DNA of 64,000 nucleotides, from positions 72,493,061-72,557,060 of the forward strand of contig OW679203.1 in NCBI GenBank assembly GCA_940337035.1, given 5' to 3'. Position numbers and translations under genes: made by a program. The notes beneath the pieces are model-generated. The model made no database searches. It worked only from the letters and a program-made list of their open reading frames with translations, and was not told the origin of the DNA. Position 1 is the first letter of the stretch. Every line of letters begins with the position of its first letter. This DNA is from Agriotes lineatus (lineage: Eukaryota > Arthropoda > Insecta > Coleoptera > Elateridae). Below, piece by piece: positions 23,050 to 34,025 of the stretch.

Positions 23050-23790
23050 GCCAGACCATTTTTGAATTTCAACTCCACTATTATTATAATAATTAGTGCT
23101 TAATTGGATCATATTAGCACACTAGGTCCCGTAATTAGCACACCTATATTTTAGAAGTTTTTGGAATTTTACTTTGGCACAGCGAGATTCACGGCATTTG
23201 GGCCATTTTCGAATTTCAACTCCACTATTATTGTAATAATAAGTGCTTAATTAGATTATATTAGTACACTAGGTCCCGTAATTAGCACACCTATATTTTA
23301 GAAGTTTTTGGAATTTTACTTTGGCACAGCGAGATTCACGGCATTTGGGCCATTTTCGAATTTCAACTCCACTATTATTGTAATAATAAGTGCTTAATTA
23401 GATTATATTAGTACACTAGGTCCCGTAATTAGCACACCTATATTTTAGAAGTTTTTGGAATTTTACTTTGGCACAGCGAGATTCACGGCATTTGGGCCAT
23501 TTTCGAATTTCAACTCCACTATTATTGTAATAATAAGTGCTTAATTAGATTATATTAGTACACTAGGTCCCGTAATTGGCACAACTATATTTTAGGAGTT
23601 TTTGGAATTTTACTTTGGCACGGCGAGATTCACGGCATTGGGGCCATTTTCGAATTTCAACTCCACTATTATTGTAATAATGAGTGCTTAATTAGATTAT
23701 ATTAGCACACTAGGTCCCGTAATTAGCACACCTATATTTTAAAAGTTTTTGGAATTTTACTTTGACGCGCCCAGAATAATAGCATCCGGA
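23050..23790 (+). repeat. Left array of a 147-bp tandem repeat
   Basis: The phrase GCCATTTTCGAATTTCAACT recurs at 23202, 23349, 23496 and 23643, exactly 147 bp apart, with a more diverged first copy near 23050. Each unit also has CACTAGGTCCCGTAATTAGC, CACACCTATATTTTAGAAGT and TTTACTTTGGCACAGCGAGA. Central units are nearly identical; the first and last differ, as expected of arrays homogenised from within. Confidence 0.95.
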
Positions 23791-24339
23791 ACAAGTTGGA
23801 ATTTTAACTCCATTATTATCGCAATAATTAGCAGTTGGAATGGGCAACTTTGCCCTAATTTAAATGATTTCATACCTCTTAAGATAAATAAGATCCCCAT
23901 GGTTAACGTCAAAAAAGGGACACCCTGTATATAATGTAAGCTATTTGAAAAACTTTCAAAATGTAGAGGTGTTTGATAAAAAAAATCACGGAATAAAATA
24001 TTTTGGGAAAAATTTTACAGTACGGTTACACTTGAGATTACGTATTAGTTTTTATTCATTACATTACTGTATACAATTGGTAATTATTTATCCAGTGAAC
24101 ATAAAAATAAAGAAAATAGTAAGTTACATAATATAATTTTAGTTATACTTAAAAAATATAGTTTCAAAATTGTAAGGGTGAGTGAACGTTTGAAATTCTT
24201 CAATAAATGCAAAAATTATCATTAACACCTAAATTCTTACAAATAAATGATAATAACATCAAATTTTAAAATAACACCAATTTAAAATTTAACAATATTT
24301 TATCGCAACATGTAAAAAAGAACCTATCACTTATAATTA

Positions 24340-25480
24340 ATGACTCATATTGCTATTTAAATTATTTAAAACAAAAAATCAGAAATACCAAATATTTAAT
24401 TGAAAAACCATATACACAAGATAAAATTATTAATTTCTTATTAAAATTGACAAATCAAATTGAAAAATTAACATATAAAAAAGTACTTAAATATAAAAAA
24501 AACTTAATTTTAAAAATAAAACAAATACAAGAAAATACACCTAATCCTAATACTTCAAATCAATTCAATAAACCTAGTAAAAACTGGATAAAAAACTTAA
24601 GCGACATTCAAATACCACAAAATTTTCAAGAAATATTAGAATTAGGTCCAAAATTTAATTGTTCGACCCTAAATTAGAAATACCTAATGAAAAAATAATT
24701 AAGTCCTATCATTGAATATGGAATACCTATCTAAAATAAATGAAATTGATACAAATAATATAAGATCTTCAATCAGTAATCTTTTAACTAATTATAAGCA
24801 CAACCATAATAATAGAAAACACTTTTAAACATTAATGAACAAAAACTAAATAATGATTTTAATTAAAAAAAAATAACTAAAAAAATTTTGTAAACGCCAA
24901 TAGAGAAAAAATCTTAATTACAAATGCTGATAAAACTCAAATAACAGTCATAATGAATAGGAAAGATTATAATAAAAAACTTTATTAAATGATGATGACA
25001 CATATACTAAAGAAAAAAAAGATCCCACAGGAATTATACAAAATTCAAATAATAAAATGTTAAAGCATTGGTTGGATAACAATTATATTGATAATTGTTT
25101 GTACTTATAAAAATCTAATTGCGTCCAATAATTGCGTCTTATAGGAACCCTCTCTACAATCTTTCAAAATATATATCAAAAATTTTAACACAAATTACAA
25201 ACACTAATAAATATAGTGTAAAAGATTCTTGATTCTTTAAAGCTATTATTGATGAAACTACTCTTCCTAATAATCATTCACTTTTTTCACTCGATGTTAT
25301 ATCCCTTTATACAAATATCCCTACAACATTAGCACTTGAAACTACTGATAAATTATGCCACAAAATTGAAAAAAAGCAGACATACCTTTAAACGAATTTA
25401 AAAAAGCAGTAGAATATATTTTAAACTCAAATTGTTTCCAATTTAATAACCAACTATATAAACAGAAATAAAAACAGAGT
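24340..25480 (+). pseudogene. Penelope-like element reverse transcriptase relic
   Basis: Plus-strand frames give NWIKNLSDIQIPQNFQEILE and LGPKFN (the N-terminal 'NLSxxxLxxxExxxLxxGxxF'), NREKILITNADKTQITVIMN and RKDYNKK, then after frameshifts ASYRNPLYNLSKYISKI, NHSLFSLDVISLYTNIPTTL and FKKAVEYILNSNCFQFNNQL. The 'SLDVxSLYTNIP' block with downstream 'FxFNNxxYKQ' is characteristic of Penelope-like RTs. The RT stops there: the catalytic Y-x-D-D part and the GIY-YIG endonuclease are absent. Base composition is extremely AT-rich. Confidence 0.7.
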
Positions 25481-26504
25481 AACATACCACTTTCGGTTGA
25501 CTTTTGTCAAAATCATTGGGACCTCGAAACTTGTATTAGAAATGTGGATATAAATTTCCAGGCCGATGGATTAAATCGTCTCGGCCGTAAATATAAATAT
25601 AAATTCCTGCACGTAATTAATTTATTATTCTACTTTTTAATACCCGGCCCCGACCTTTTAGATTTCAAATGTAGCAATAATTAAAATAATAAATAACGTG
25701 GCCAAGCAAAGAAAAGGCATAAAGTACTGCAAAAACTTGGACAAACTACTAGAAGTTGCAAAACAAGAACTTGAATTTACATAAACGAGCAATAAGAATA
25801 TAATTTTTCAAGAAATAAGTATTTGTGCCAAATGTTATGCATGTACAGTCGCGGAATTAAAAATCCGGGCATTTAAAATGATTCCGTGTATATCTTACTT
25901 TACTTTACTTATCACGTTACCTGGTGAAATTAGTCAAAGTCAAAATAATTACTCGTATATGACAGCATACCTCATTGTTGAACTGTCACTTGCTAACCTA
26001 GAAACGCAAATCCCAATTTATAATACCCAAAAATTGCAAAAATCCTCTATAAGACTCACCCAAATTTTTAATTTTCGGCTGTACATACCTATTTCACAAA
26101 TCATTATTTTTTCACAGCACTACTGTTAATTTATATGTATACATTTATTTTCTTTAGCCTTTATGTTTCAAATGCTTGTGTTATTTTGTTATATAAATAT
26201 TTACTGGATTTATTTGTAGATAGCCTTGGAATAAAAAATGAATAATTAAATAAAAGTAAATATCGTCTTTTTGTTAAGCTGTCGTTAATAAATAATATTC
26301 AAATTTAACCTAGTTAATCTGCACTGTTTGTGACACCCGATACACACACTGTTAAATTAATTGTTACAGCCTGCTCAACTTTCTAAAAATTAGAGACGGA
26401 CTAAAGTTAGCAAACTAGTTATAAATATAGATACTAAATACCATACTTGTTTTTCTTCTGGAATCTACTAATTCCGGCAGCAACGCAAACGTATAATAGT
26501 AGTG

Positions 26505-27050
26505 TTTTTTTTTAATCGGCAGTAAAGAACCCCGAAGTCCTCATTAAAGTACGAGCAATCGACAGTGAAGTACTCCATTGTTTTACGACTTCTTGTAGGC
26601 GGCGAGGCGATAAGTAAACGTCAAACTACAAAAGTTGGTTAAAATGTTGTAAGTTCGTGATTTCTCAATTTAAAAATCCATAATGTACCCCTCGGCACTG
26701 AAGTTCTTTTTTTCCTTAGTTTGTAGGCACTGAAGTTCCTTATTATCCCTCATGTGGTTTATTTGCCTTGGCCCTACGGGTCTCGACAACTAAATCCACA
26801 GTTGCGATATAAAGTTAAACTTCAGTGCCTACAAACTAAGGAAAAAAAGAACTTCAGTGCCGAGGGGTACATTATGGATTTTTAAATTGAGAAATCACGA
26901 ACTTACAACATTTTAACCAACTTTTGTAGGTTATGTTGACGTCGGTTGACGTTTACCTATCGCCCCGCCTCTTCCAAATAGTCGTAAAACGTAATGGGTT
27001 ACTTCAGGTATTTTAATGATTTCGACCTCCTTCACTGCCGATTAAAAAAA
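26505..27050. repeat. Large hairpin (about 230-bp inverted arms)
   Basis: The left arm (26505-26740) and right arm (26818-27050) are reverse complements with few differences. The inner part is almost perfect, e.g. GTTCTTTTTTTCCTTAGTTT against AAACTAAGGAAAAAAAGAAC, separated by a loop of about 77 bp. The outer ends read TTTTTTTAATCGGCAGTAAAG / CTTCACTGCCGATTAAAAAA. It has no coding capacity and is a MITE or foldback nested inside the larger foldback. Confidence 0.85.
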
Positions 27051-27499
27051 AATCGTTTAATTTTGACATTACCTTAGTTTTTCTATAAATTACTATGTAC
27101 AACAATAATAAGCATGAAGTAACTTACTTATTTTGAGAGCTCAGTGCCAGGCCTGCCTTTCAAAAATTTACGGACATATAACTTCAACTCGAATTTTTTT
27201 GAAAAATTTGAAGGTACGATTTGTTGCTTTTTTGATTTAAACAAAATGAAAAATTAAATCTAATGCATATTATAAGAACCACAACCATAAAATCTTAAAA
27301 TGCAAATGAATACATTTAATGTAGGTAATAATGAAATTATATACAGTACCAATAAGAATGAAATTCAGCAAAAAAAAATTGCTCTACTTAATTTACGCAA
27401 ACATTGCATCAAACGCGCTTAAAGCCGGAATTCTCTTTGATAAAATATTTCAATACGAAATGTAACCGATCAAAAGATTACTGAACATTTACCACTAAT

Positions 27500-28160
27500 T
27501 ATTGCAGCAATAATGTAATTGCAATTTAAAAGTGGTTCAATTGCCGTGAATCTAGGCACGCCAATAGAGTTGATTTTCGAAAATGGCCATGAATCTAAAT
27601 ACTCCTAAACTATAAGCGTGCTAATCACGGGGCACAGTGTGCTAATATGATCCATTTAAGCACTAATTATTACAATATTAGTGGAGTTGAAATTCGAAAA
27701 TGGTCCAGATGCCGTGAAACTGGACGCGCCAAAGTAAAATTCCAAAAACTCTCTAAAATATAGGTGTGCTAATTACAGTACCCAGTGTGCTAATATGATT
27801 TAATTAAGCACTAATTATTACTATAATAGCAGAGTTTAAAGTCGAAAGTGGTCCATATGCCGTGAATCTGGCCCCGCCACAGTAAAATTGCAAAAACTCC
27901 TAAAATATAGGTGTGCTAATTAAGGGACCCAGTGTGCTAATATGATTTAATTAAGCACTAATTACTACAATAATAGCAGAGTTGAAATTCGAAAGTGGTC
28001 CAGATGCCGTGAATCTGGCCCCGCCAAAGTAAAATTCCAAAAACTCCTAAAATATAGGTGTGCTAATTAAGGGACTCAGTGTGCTAATATGATCTAATTA
28101 AGCACTAATTACTACATTAATAGTGGAGTTGAAACTCGACAATGGTCCGGCCAACTTCAT
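27500..28160 (-). repeat. Right array of the 147-bp tandem repeat (inverted)
   Basis: GGTCCAGATGCCGTGAA-type phrases recur with GTCC at 27703, 27851 and 27998 (spacing 148 and 147), with a diverged copy near 27556 and the last ending by 28160. The sequence is the reverse complement of the left array: CCAAAAACTCCTAAAATATA and GGTGTGCTAATTA correspond to TATATTTTAGAAGTTTTTGG there. Confidence 0.95.
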
Positions 28161-28279
28161 GGACGTATTTTTATGCCGTTGTCGAGAGGATTATTCTTAA
28201 ATAATTCGAAGCGATGCATCGGTATCTCAAGAGTATCTGTATTTCTCGTATTATAGATACTACACGTGGATAACGTACG

Positions 28280-29825
28280 AAGTTTACTTATATTTTTTTT
28301 TCACAAACAATAAGCATTGCAACATGTAAATGCAAGGCAACGGCAAAATTTTGTGCCAACACTGTCTTTTTTACATTCATAACAAGACCATTTGAAGTTA
28401 TCCAGTCATCAATTGCTGTAATAATGGTGCTTACAGTTATGCTAGCTGTATGTAGATCTGCGCCTGAATGCAACAAAGACGTGTCATGTCCACGTCAACG
28501 AACATTGGGATATTTCCATTCACATGTCTGTGCATATAATTGATATAAATAATAAAGGTCCGAGAACAGATCCCTGTGGAACGACGCGGTAGCTAAGTTT
28601 TACTTCCAATTTGATATTATTTATCTCAACGACCTGGCACCTCTTATTGATGTAACTCCTACACCAGTCATTCATAATACCCCTGACTCCATAGGAATCT
28701 AATTTGGTCAACAGTATAGAGTGATTTACCAGATCGAATGCCTTTGTGAGATCCACAAAGACACCAATCGCAGTTTCACCACGATCTAGACCGGCATAAA
28801 CATTATATAAAAATTCCACTAAAACATCAGCCGTACTTACACCTGCTCTGAAACCGAATTGAAAACTGGAGAGCTTATTTAAAAAAGCAACTAATTTTGA
28901 CGCAACAATTTTTTCAAACAATTTTAAAAATGTAAACAAAAGCAAAATTGGTCTATAATTCTCCACGTTCGATTTCAGGCCCGCCTTATGAAGAGGTACT
29001 ATTTTCGCACATTTAAAGCAACTTGGAAATATCGCCTCTTCAAAAGATAGGTTATGTAAATACAACAAAGGTTCAATGACAATATCTAATACTTTATTAA
29101 GAAGTTCAGTAGTTGTATTATTATTGCCCAAAGAATTTGACAATTTCAGCTTGCTGACAGCACTCAGTATATCATTTTCTGTAATGGGTATCATAAAGAA
29201 AAATATATAATTATTCATTGATAGTGTATCAGTTGTGGTAATATATTTATCAAAATATTTGATCGCAACTTAATGAAGTACTCAACAAATAAATTTGAAA
29301 TAATTTTTACATCGCTTATCTCACTCCTGTCATTCGTAACAATATTAAATTCATTTTTCGTTGGCGGCTTTTTTGCGAGTGTATTTAACACTTTCCAGAC
29401 TGATTTAGAGGTTTTGCAATTGTCTATTTTGAAAATACGTTTGCTTCGCTAGATTAATAACTTTCCTATAGAATTCTTTGTACTTTTTATAATAGTCTAG
29501 AATTTTAACAGTTCAAACATGTACTACATCTAAATAAATTTGCTTAATATTTCGAGACAATATCTTTATACCGTTTGTTATCCCTGGGCTGTTTTATTTT
29601 AAATGACCGCTATTACTCTTTTTTATAAGAAATGCAGTTTCATAATAGTATTTAATTATATTTATAAAAGAAATTTTTCATCAACAGTGCCATTTCTCAA
29701 ATCATCCCAGTTTTCTTTGCTAAGGTTATCGCGAAATGTTTTTATAGTATTAGAATTTATAACTCGGAACATTTCATTTTGGCTTTTTTCAACTACGTTT
29801 GTTCAAACCTTTGTTTGACCATGGA
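28280..29825 (-). pseudogene. CR1/L2-like LINE: reverse transcriptase part
   Basis: The minus-strand frame 29218-28520 (232 codons) reads ITENDILSAVSKLKLSNSLG, AKIVPLHKAGLKSNVENYRP, SSFQFGFRAGVSTADVLVEF, GVFVDLTKAFDLVNHSILLT (motif A), SYGVRGIMNDWCRSYINKR and VVPQGSVLGPLLFISI (motif B). Downstream, VDVD stands where YADD is expected, followed by LHSGADLHTASITVSTIITA. Upstream to about 29825, the frameshifted linker (KSVWKVLNT, SKENWDDLRNGT) is still recognisable. The 'AFDxVNHxILLxKLxxYGVRGxxxxWxxSYxxxRxQ' block points to the CR1/L2 group. The 3' end is lost near 28280. Confidence 0.8.
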
Positions 29826-29829
29826 TTTA

Positions 29830-30555
29830 ACAAAAAAGTGTAAAACTAACTGAAATTGTGTAAACACAAAGGTGCATGTAATTAGGAAACATGAACTAGT
29901 TCAAAGCGTGCCAGATAAGTGTTTGTAAACAAAGACTAGGCAGTTTTATCGACGCACTGGGTCAAATTACAAATTACTACAGGGAGCATTCCGGCAAGCT
30001 TTGCATTATACGAAGTGCACTAGGTCAAATTGCGAACAATGTATACGATTACGCTATAGTAAGTGCATACTATCGTGCTTTTTAGTTTACGTTAATAGTA
30101 AGTTAAAAACACGACACATATGTGTAATTGTATATAAGCCTCTGTGTTATTAATTTGAATCAATATACTTTAAACACTCGAAGTATGTTCATTTGTAACA
30201 ATAGACGAAAGCCAAGATCGTCTGTAAAGGGTTGGTAAAACCGGACCAACCCCCGTTACATCTTATAGCAAGCAACAAGTTCCATCTCCTGTCGAGAAAC
30301 AAGCTGGTTCTACAATACTATAAAATTCTACCTTTCGAATTGGAAATTGGGAAGGTAACAACGTTTTTGAATAGACTGTCAATGATTGACGAGTGTGGTC
30401 AGACAAGCATAAAATATAACAGTTGCTTCAAATTCAATAAACTGATACTGAAAATCTATACAAATAATATCGATACAAGAGCCAGAGTCTGTAGAATATC
30501 TGGTTATATCTCTAATCGTATGCTTTAGATTTTATAAATATTCAGTAATAATAAT
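29830..30555. other. Insertion splitting the LINE; possible solo LTR at about 29857-30199
   Basis: The LINE reading is interrupted between its RT linker and endonuclease. The inserted segment contains GTATATAAGCCTCTGTG (TATA-like) and could be read as an LTR beginning TGTGTAAACACAAAGG and ending TTCATTTGTAACA. No flanking duplication confirms this. A 98-codon plus-strand frame (30232-30528) has no recognisable motif. Confidence 0.25.
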
Positions 30556-30559
30556 GGTG

Positions 30560-31060
30560 AGGCACTAACACCCCATGAAGGAGCTTGGCCTGCATTCAGT
30601 ATTTCAAGTAATATTCTACGGTCACTGGAATCTTAAATGAAATTGATACTCGTATTAAAGTCACCACTAAGAATTAGAGAAATTTTTCTATACTTTGATG
30701 TAATTTCTTCTAGACAAGTGTGTAAGTGTTTTATAAATTCTTGTATATTTTGACCACAACTTCTATAAATGGTGATAACAATATAAGTTTTTGAGTTCGA
30801 TATAAACTTTACCGCACAGCACTCAAGAAGTCTTTCCCTACAATGATGCTTCAGATCGATTGCTTCATGATAATATGGTCTTTTAATAAGATAGCAACTC
30901 CACCACGATCTATCTTACTTCTATAAAATGAACTTCCCAGGGAATAACCCGATATTGGGAAATAAGGATCGTTCAGCCAGTATTCGCTTAGGCATAGGAT
31001 ATCACATTGTTCATTTTCCAAAAATACTTCAAGTACTGCAATTTTATTTGACACAGACTA
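30560..31060 (-). pseudogene. CR1/L2-like LINE: endonuclease part
   Basis: On the minus strand: IAVLEVFLENEQCDILCLSE and YWLNDPYFPISGYSL, RSKIDRGGVAILLK, CAVKFISNSKTYIVITIYRS and LILSGDFNTSI. The glutamate of 'LSEYWL' and the 'GDFN' motif are the expected APE-type endonuclease catalytic positions. An in-frame stop follows GDFNTSINFI. This belongs to the same element as the RT at 28280-29825 and the ORF1 pieces at 31290-31631 and 34026-34259. Confidence 0.75.
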
Positions 31061-31289
31061 AATAGTTTAACATCGAGATTGACTGAATGATCTTTCGAAA
31101 AATCTCTCGGCTTAATGGTTGGTTGCTATATGTGGCCATAATTCATTTTCGATTTTAATGCATTAACTTGTTGTATGTATGAGGGACACATACGAGAAGT
31201 AGCCGTGTGATTTGTCTGTATCTTTGTTTTTTGACGCTTGTTATGATTTTCACAATGTATGCACTTTGTAATATTTAACTGGCAGTCCT

Positions 31290-31631
31290 TCAATGCATGA
31301 TATCCAGTGCAAATAGGACAGTTTGCTGGTTACTCTTACAGTCCTTCGATATATGACCAAAGGTAGAACATTTATAGCAGCGTCTAATATTAAAATGATC
31401 GGTAACAGTACATTTTTTCCACCCAACATATAAGTAACCTTTTTCCATAATAATTTTAAATAGTTTGGCATTCACTTCCAAACCTACAAACATTGAATCT
31501 CCAGTTTTTTGCTTCCAGACTAATTTAACATCTTTATTTTCAATTAAATCATTTTGAATTAAAATATTCTCGACGAGAGACCAGCTTGGCGTCGGGACAA
31601 CTAGGCGCGGAGCCATCTCGGCGCCAGCCAA
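31290..31631 (-). pseudogene. CR1/L2-like LINE: ORF1 with CCHC knuckle
   Basis: This 113-codon frame includes DVKLVWKQKTGDSMFVGLEV, KLFKIIMEKGYLYVGWKKCT and the zinc knuckle RCYKCSTFGHISKDC. It is the usual C-terminal half of ORF1 (gag-like RNA-binding protein) in LINEs of this group. It lies in correct order upstream of the endonuclease part and is separated from the PHD-bearing half of ORF1 by about 2.4 kb of palindromic insertions. Confidence 0.75.
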
Positions 31632-31912
31632 CTAGGCGCAAGACTATTTCGGCGCCGAATTCAAATTCGCAAACTACAGTGTGCACTACGTAACAAAATT
31701 ATTATAAACAAATAATAAATAAAGTGATAGCCAAAAAGCTGGCATCAAAAGAAAAAAAATATTTAAAATTTCTTGGAAAATCAAACACTGACGACCAGAG
31801 GTGGTTGCAAAGTTACATACTTTTAAAATAATTACGAAACATGCATCTACTAGTCAAGATAGCACTTTTTGGATTTACACAATTTCGAAAAACGCAATTT
31901 TCTAACTAAGTA

Positions 31913-32203
31913 AAGTGCCTTTTATGTGGCAAATATTTCTTTAATGTTTATTTCCCAAATCAAAGAATTTTATTTTTAACAAAGTTTTCTTATTATGAAA
32001 TAAAAAACTTTGTTAAAAATATTTGTTGTTCCATAGCAGTCTTTGTTAAAATAAAATTCTTTGATATGGAACCTAAACATAAAAGAAAATGTGGTGGATC
32101 AAAGTTGGCCGAGGATTTTGAAATTTGGTATAGGAACATAGATGTTGATTGTAAACAACTTTTTTTAATAACTTTTTGTCATATTTGCTACATAAAAGGC
32201 ACG
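31913..32203. repeat. Imperfect palindromic element
   Basis: GTGCCTTTTATGTGGCAAATAT at the left is matched in inverse by ATATTTGCTACATAAAAGGC at the right. Nearer the centre, ATCAAAGAATTTTATTTTTA faces AAAATAAAATTCTTTGATAT. The short frame inside (from 32066) has no recognisable domain. Confidence 0.55.
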
Positions 32204-32393
32204 CTACTATACAGTAATAAAGGTTTTTTTAAACTTTCAAAGCATACTTGATTTTTCAAAACTGAAATTATGTTAGATATTCGCCTTTAACCAAGCAGGG
32301 CTGAACCCCAAAAAATAATAATTTAAATCGAGAATTTTTTACCTTTTACAAGAGTCGTTCCCTATCCGGGGACATACTGTATACAGGGTGTCC

Positions 32394-33117
32394 GAAAAAT
32401 ACGTGTACAACGGAAGACCACAAGTTCTTTGGCCCAAAATATGATGATTTAACTCAACTTACCTATGTACAAAGTTGCTTAGTTTAGTCGCTAGAGGTCT
32501 TGAAAAATAATTTGCGTTTTTAAATTTTTTCAAGTAAGCGAAAAATCTTCTATAGATCTTATTCATTTTTTGGCCATGCGTTTGTACCAGTAAACTACAA
32601 CTTTTTGTGGTATAAACCTAAATTTCGAAAGTTACAAGGTGTTTAAAAACGTTGTCACAATAAATTATCCATCCATATTTTTTTAACCTCCTGTAGAATT
32701 ACTACCAATGTTTTTCTGTAAATAGCTACTTTAACTTAGAAGCTATTTTCTCTTTTACGAAATTTTAGTTGGGTAAACGATTTAGCCACAAAAAAATATT
32801 TTCTAAATTTCTACAAGCCTGAATCAGTAATTGTAACGTACACTAGGCTTGCAGGAATTTAGAAAATATTTTTTGTGGCTATACCGTTCACTCAACTAAA
32901 ATATTGTAAGAGAGGAAATAGCTTCTAAATTAAAGTAACTATTTAGAAAAAAAAGATTATACAGGGGGTTAAAACATTTAAAACAGTTAATCATTTTTAA
33001 AGCCCTCTAGCAGCTAAACTAAGCAACTTTGTATGTAGGTAAGTTGAGTTAAATCATCATATTTTGGGCAAAAGAACTTGTGGTCTTCCGTGGTACACGT
33101 ATTTTCCGGACACCCTG
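32394..33117. mobile_element. MITE with CAGGGTGTCC termini
   Basis: This 724-bp element has long imperfect inverted arms. CAGGGTGTCCGAAAAATACG and TGTAC on the left face GTACACGTATTTTCCGGACA and CCCTG on the right; AAGACCACAAGTTCTTT faces AAGAACTTGTGGTCTT, and TTTAGAAAATATTTTTGTGG occurs in both orientations around the centre near 32835. It has no coding capacity. It lies next to a second element starting ACAGGGTGA. The superfamily is not assigned. Confidence 0.75.
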
Positions 33118-33630
33118 AATACAGGGTGATTTTTAAGTTGATTCTTTCCTTTTACCAGGATATAAAGCTAAAAAAGTAAGCTTTTTTTCATTTACCATTT
33201 TTGCGAAATATCAAAACTAACGGAGATACTGGGTGTTAAAGTTTCAAATTAAAAACTAAACTTTGGCGCAAAGGAGGCTGGACAATTTTATTTTCGTTTA
33301 TCTTTGTTGTCAAGCAATGACCTGTCAACTAGTTTTCCATTGTAATTTTCTTAATGTTATTGCTACAATAATGGCTCATGTTTATGATAATAATGAATGA
33401 GTCAAATGCTTATTATTTACTGGGAGTGTCGTCAAAATTCCACTGCCGCATCGCTTTTATACGCGGAACGTGTGTGTAGAAGCGAGTGCTGATAATTTTG
33501 AACATATCTTTTAAGTTAGATTAAGTTTAGTTTAATTTTCGTTAAGTAATTTTAGTTCTTAATTTGAAACTTTAATACCCTGTACCTCCGTTAGTTTTGA
33601 TATTTCGCAAAAGTAGTAAATGAAAAAAGC
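33118..33630. mobile_element. Second MITE-like element, right end truncated
   Basis: The left arm (about 33180-33267: TTTTTCATTTACCATTTTTG, CGAAATATCAAAACTAACGG) is repeated in inverse at 33545-33630 (CCGTTAGTTTTGATATTTCG, CTACTTTTCA-like). The left end ACAGGGTGATTTTTAAG has no partner on the right, where sequence switches abruptly to GC-rich GGAGCCGAAGTGGCGGCG. The copy is therefore truncated or was invaded there. Confidence 0.55.
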
Positions 33631-33875
33631 GGAGCCGAAGTGGCGGCGCCGAGATGTCGGGCTTCGTCTGTAACAGACCATTTTACGACTTAAATGCGTT
33701 TTCCGCCAATCATACTAGAACTGTCACATGATTGAGCAAAGTCAAACATTCCATTACATCAGCCGTTGCTAGGTAATTTACAATACAACTGTACAGGAAT
33801 AATATTCCTTGCCTAGGCAGGGAATATTCGAATACCTACTATTTCCTAATTTTTTAATTACTTGTATCGATCAGC

Positions 33876-34020
33876 GGAAAAATAGTATGTGTGTCTTGGA
33901 CAAAAAGCAACATTCCCAGACTCTTGTGTTGTTGGGCTCGAGGTTCGCCTCGCCCAACAATATTTACAGTCGTCTGGGAATGTTACGCTTTTCGTCCTAG
34001 ATACACAATATACTATTTCC
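33876..34020. repeat. Short palindromic (hairpin) element, centre GGGCTCGAGGTTCGCCTCGCCC
   Basis: The arms GGAAAAATAGTATGTGTGTC / GATACACAATATACTATTTCC, GGACAAAAAGCAACATTCCC / GGGAATGTTACGCTTTTCGTCC and AGACTCTTGTGTTGTTGGG / CCCAACAATATTTACAGTCGTCT enclose a GC-rich centre. The ends (TATACTATTTCC) resemble those of the elements at 2441 and 19351. It interrupts LINE ORF1 right after the PHD part. Confidence 0.7.
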
Positions 34021-34025
34021 GTCAC

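Larger units (their letters stand above)
23028..28176. mobile_element. Foldback-type composite element with 147-bp tandem arrays as terminal inverted repeats
   Basis: The outer ends are inverted copies: TTTTTATGACGTCCATAAAG followed by TTGGCC on the left, and GGCCAACTTCATGGACGTAT followed by TTTT on the right. Inside each end sits an array of a 147-bp unit, in opposite orientations at the two sides. Between them lie AT-rich DNA, a Penelope-like RT relic (24340-25480) and a 0.55-kb hairpin (26505-27050). This is the plan of Drosophila FB foldback elements, where long inverted termini are built of tandem subrepeats, though the unit sequence here is one I do not recognise. No target-site duplication could be fixed. 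Confidence 0.65.

Noticed and set aside
23050..23790. CRISPR array or centromeric satellite
   Set aside because: Repeats are contiguous 147-bp units without spacers and in an insect genome; only about five units, matched by an inverted array, so a foldback terminus fits better than a satellite or CRISPR.
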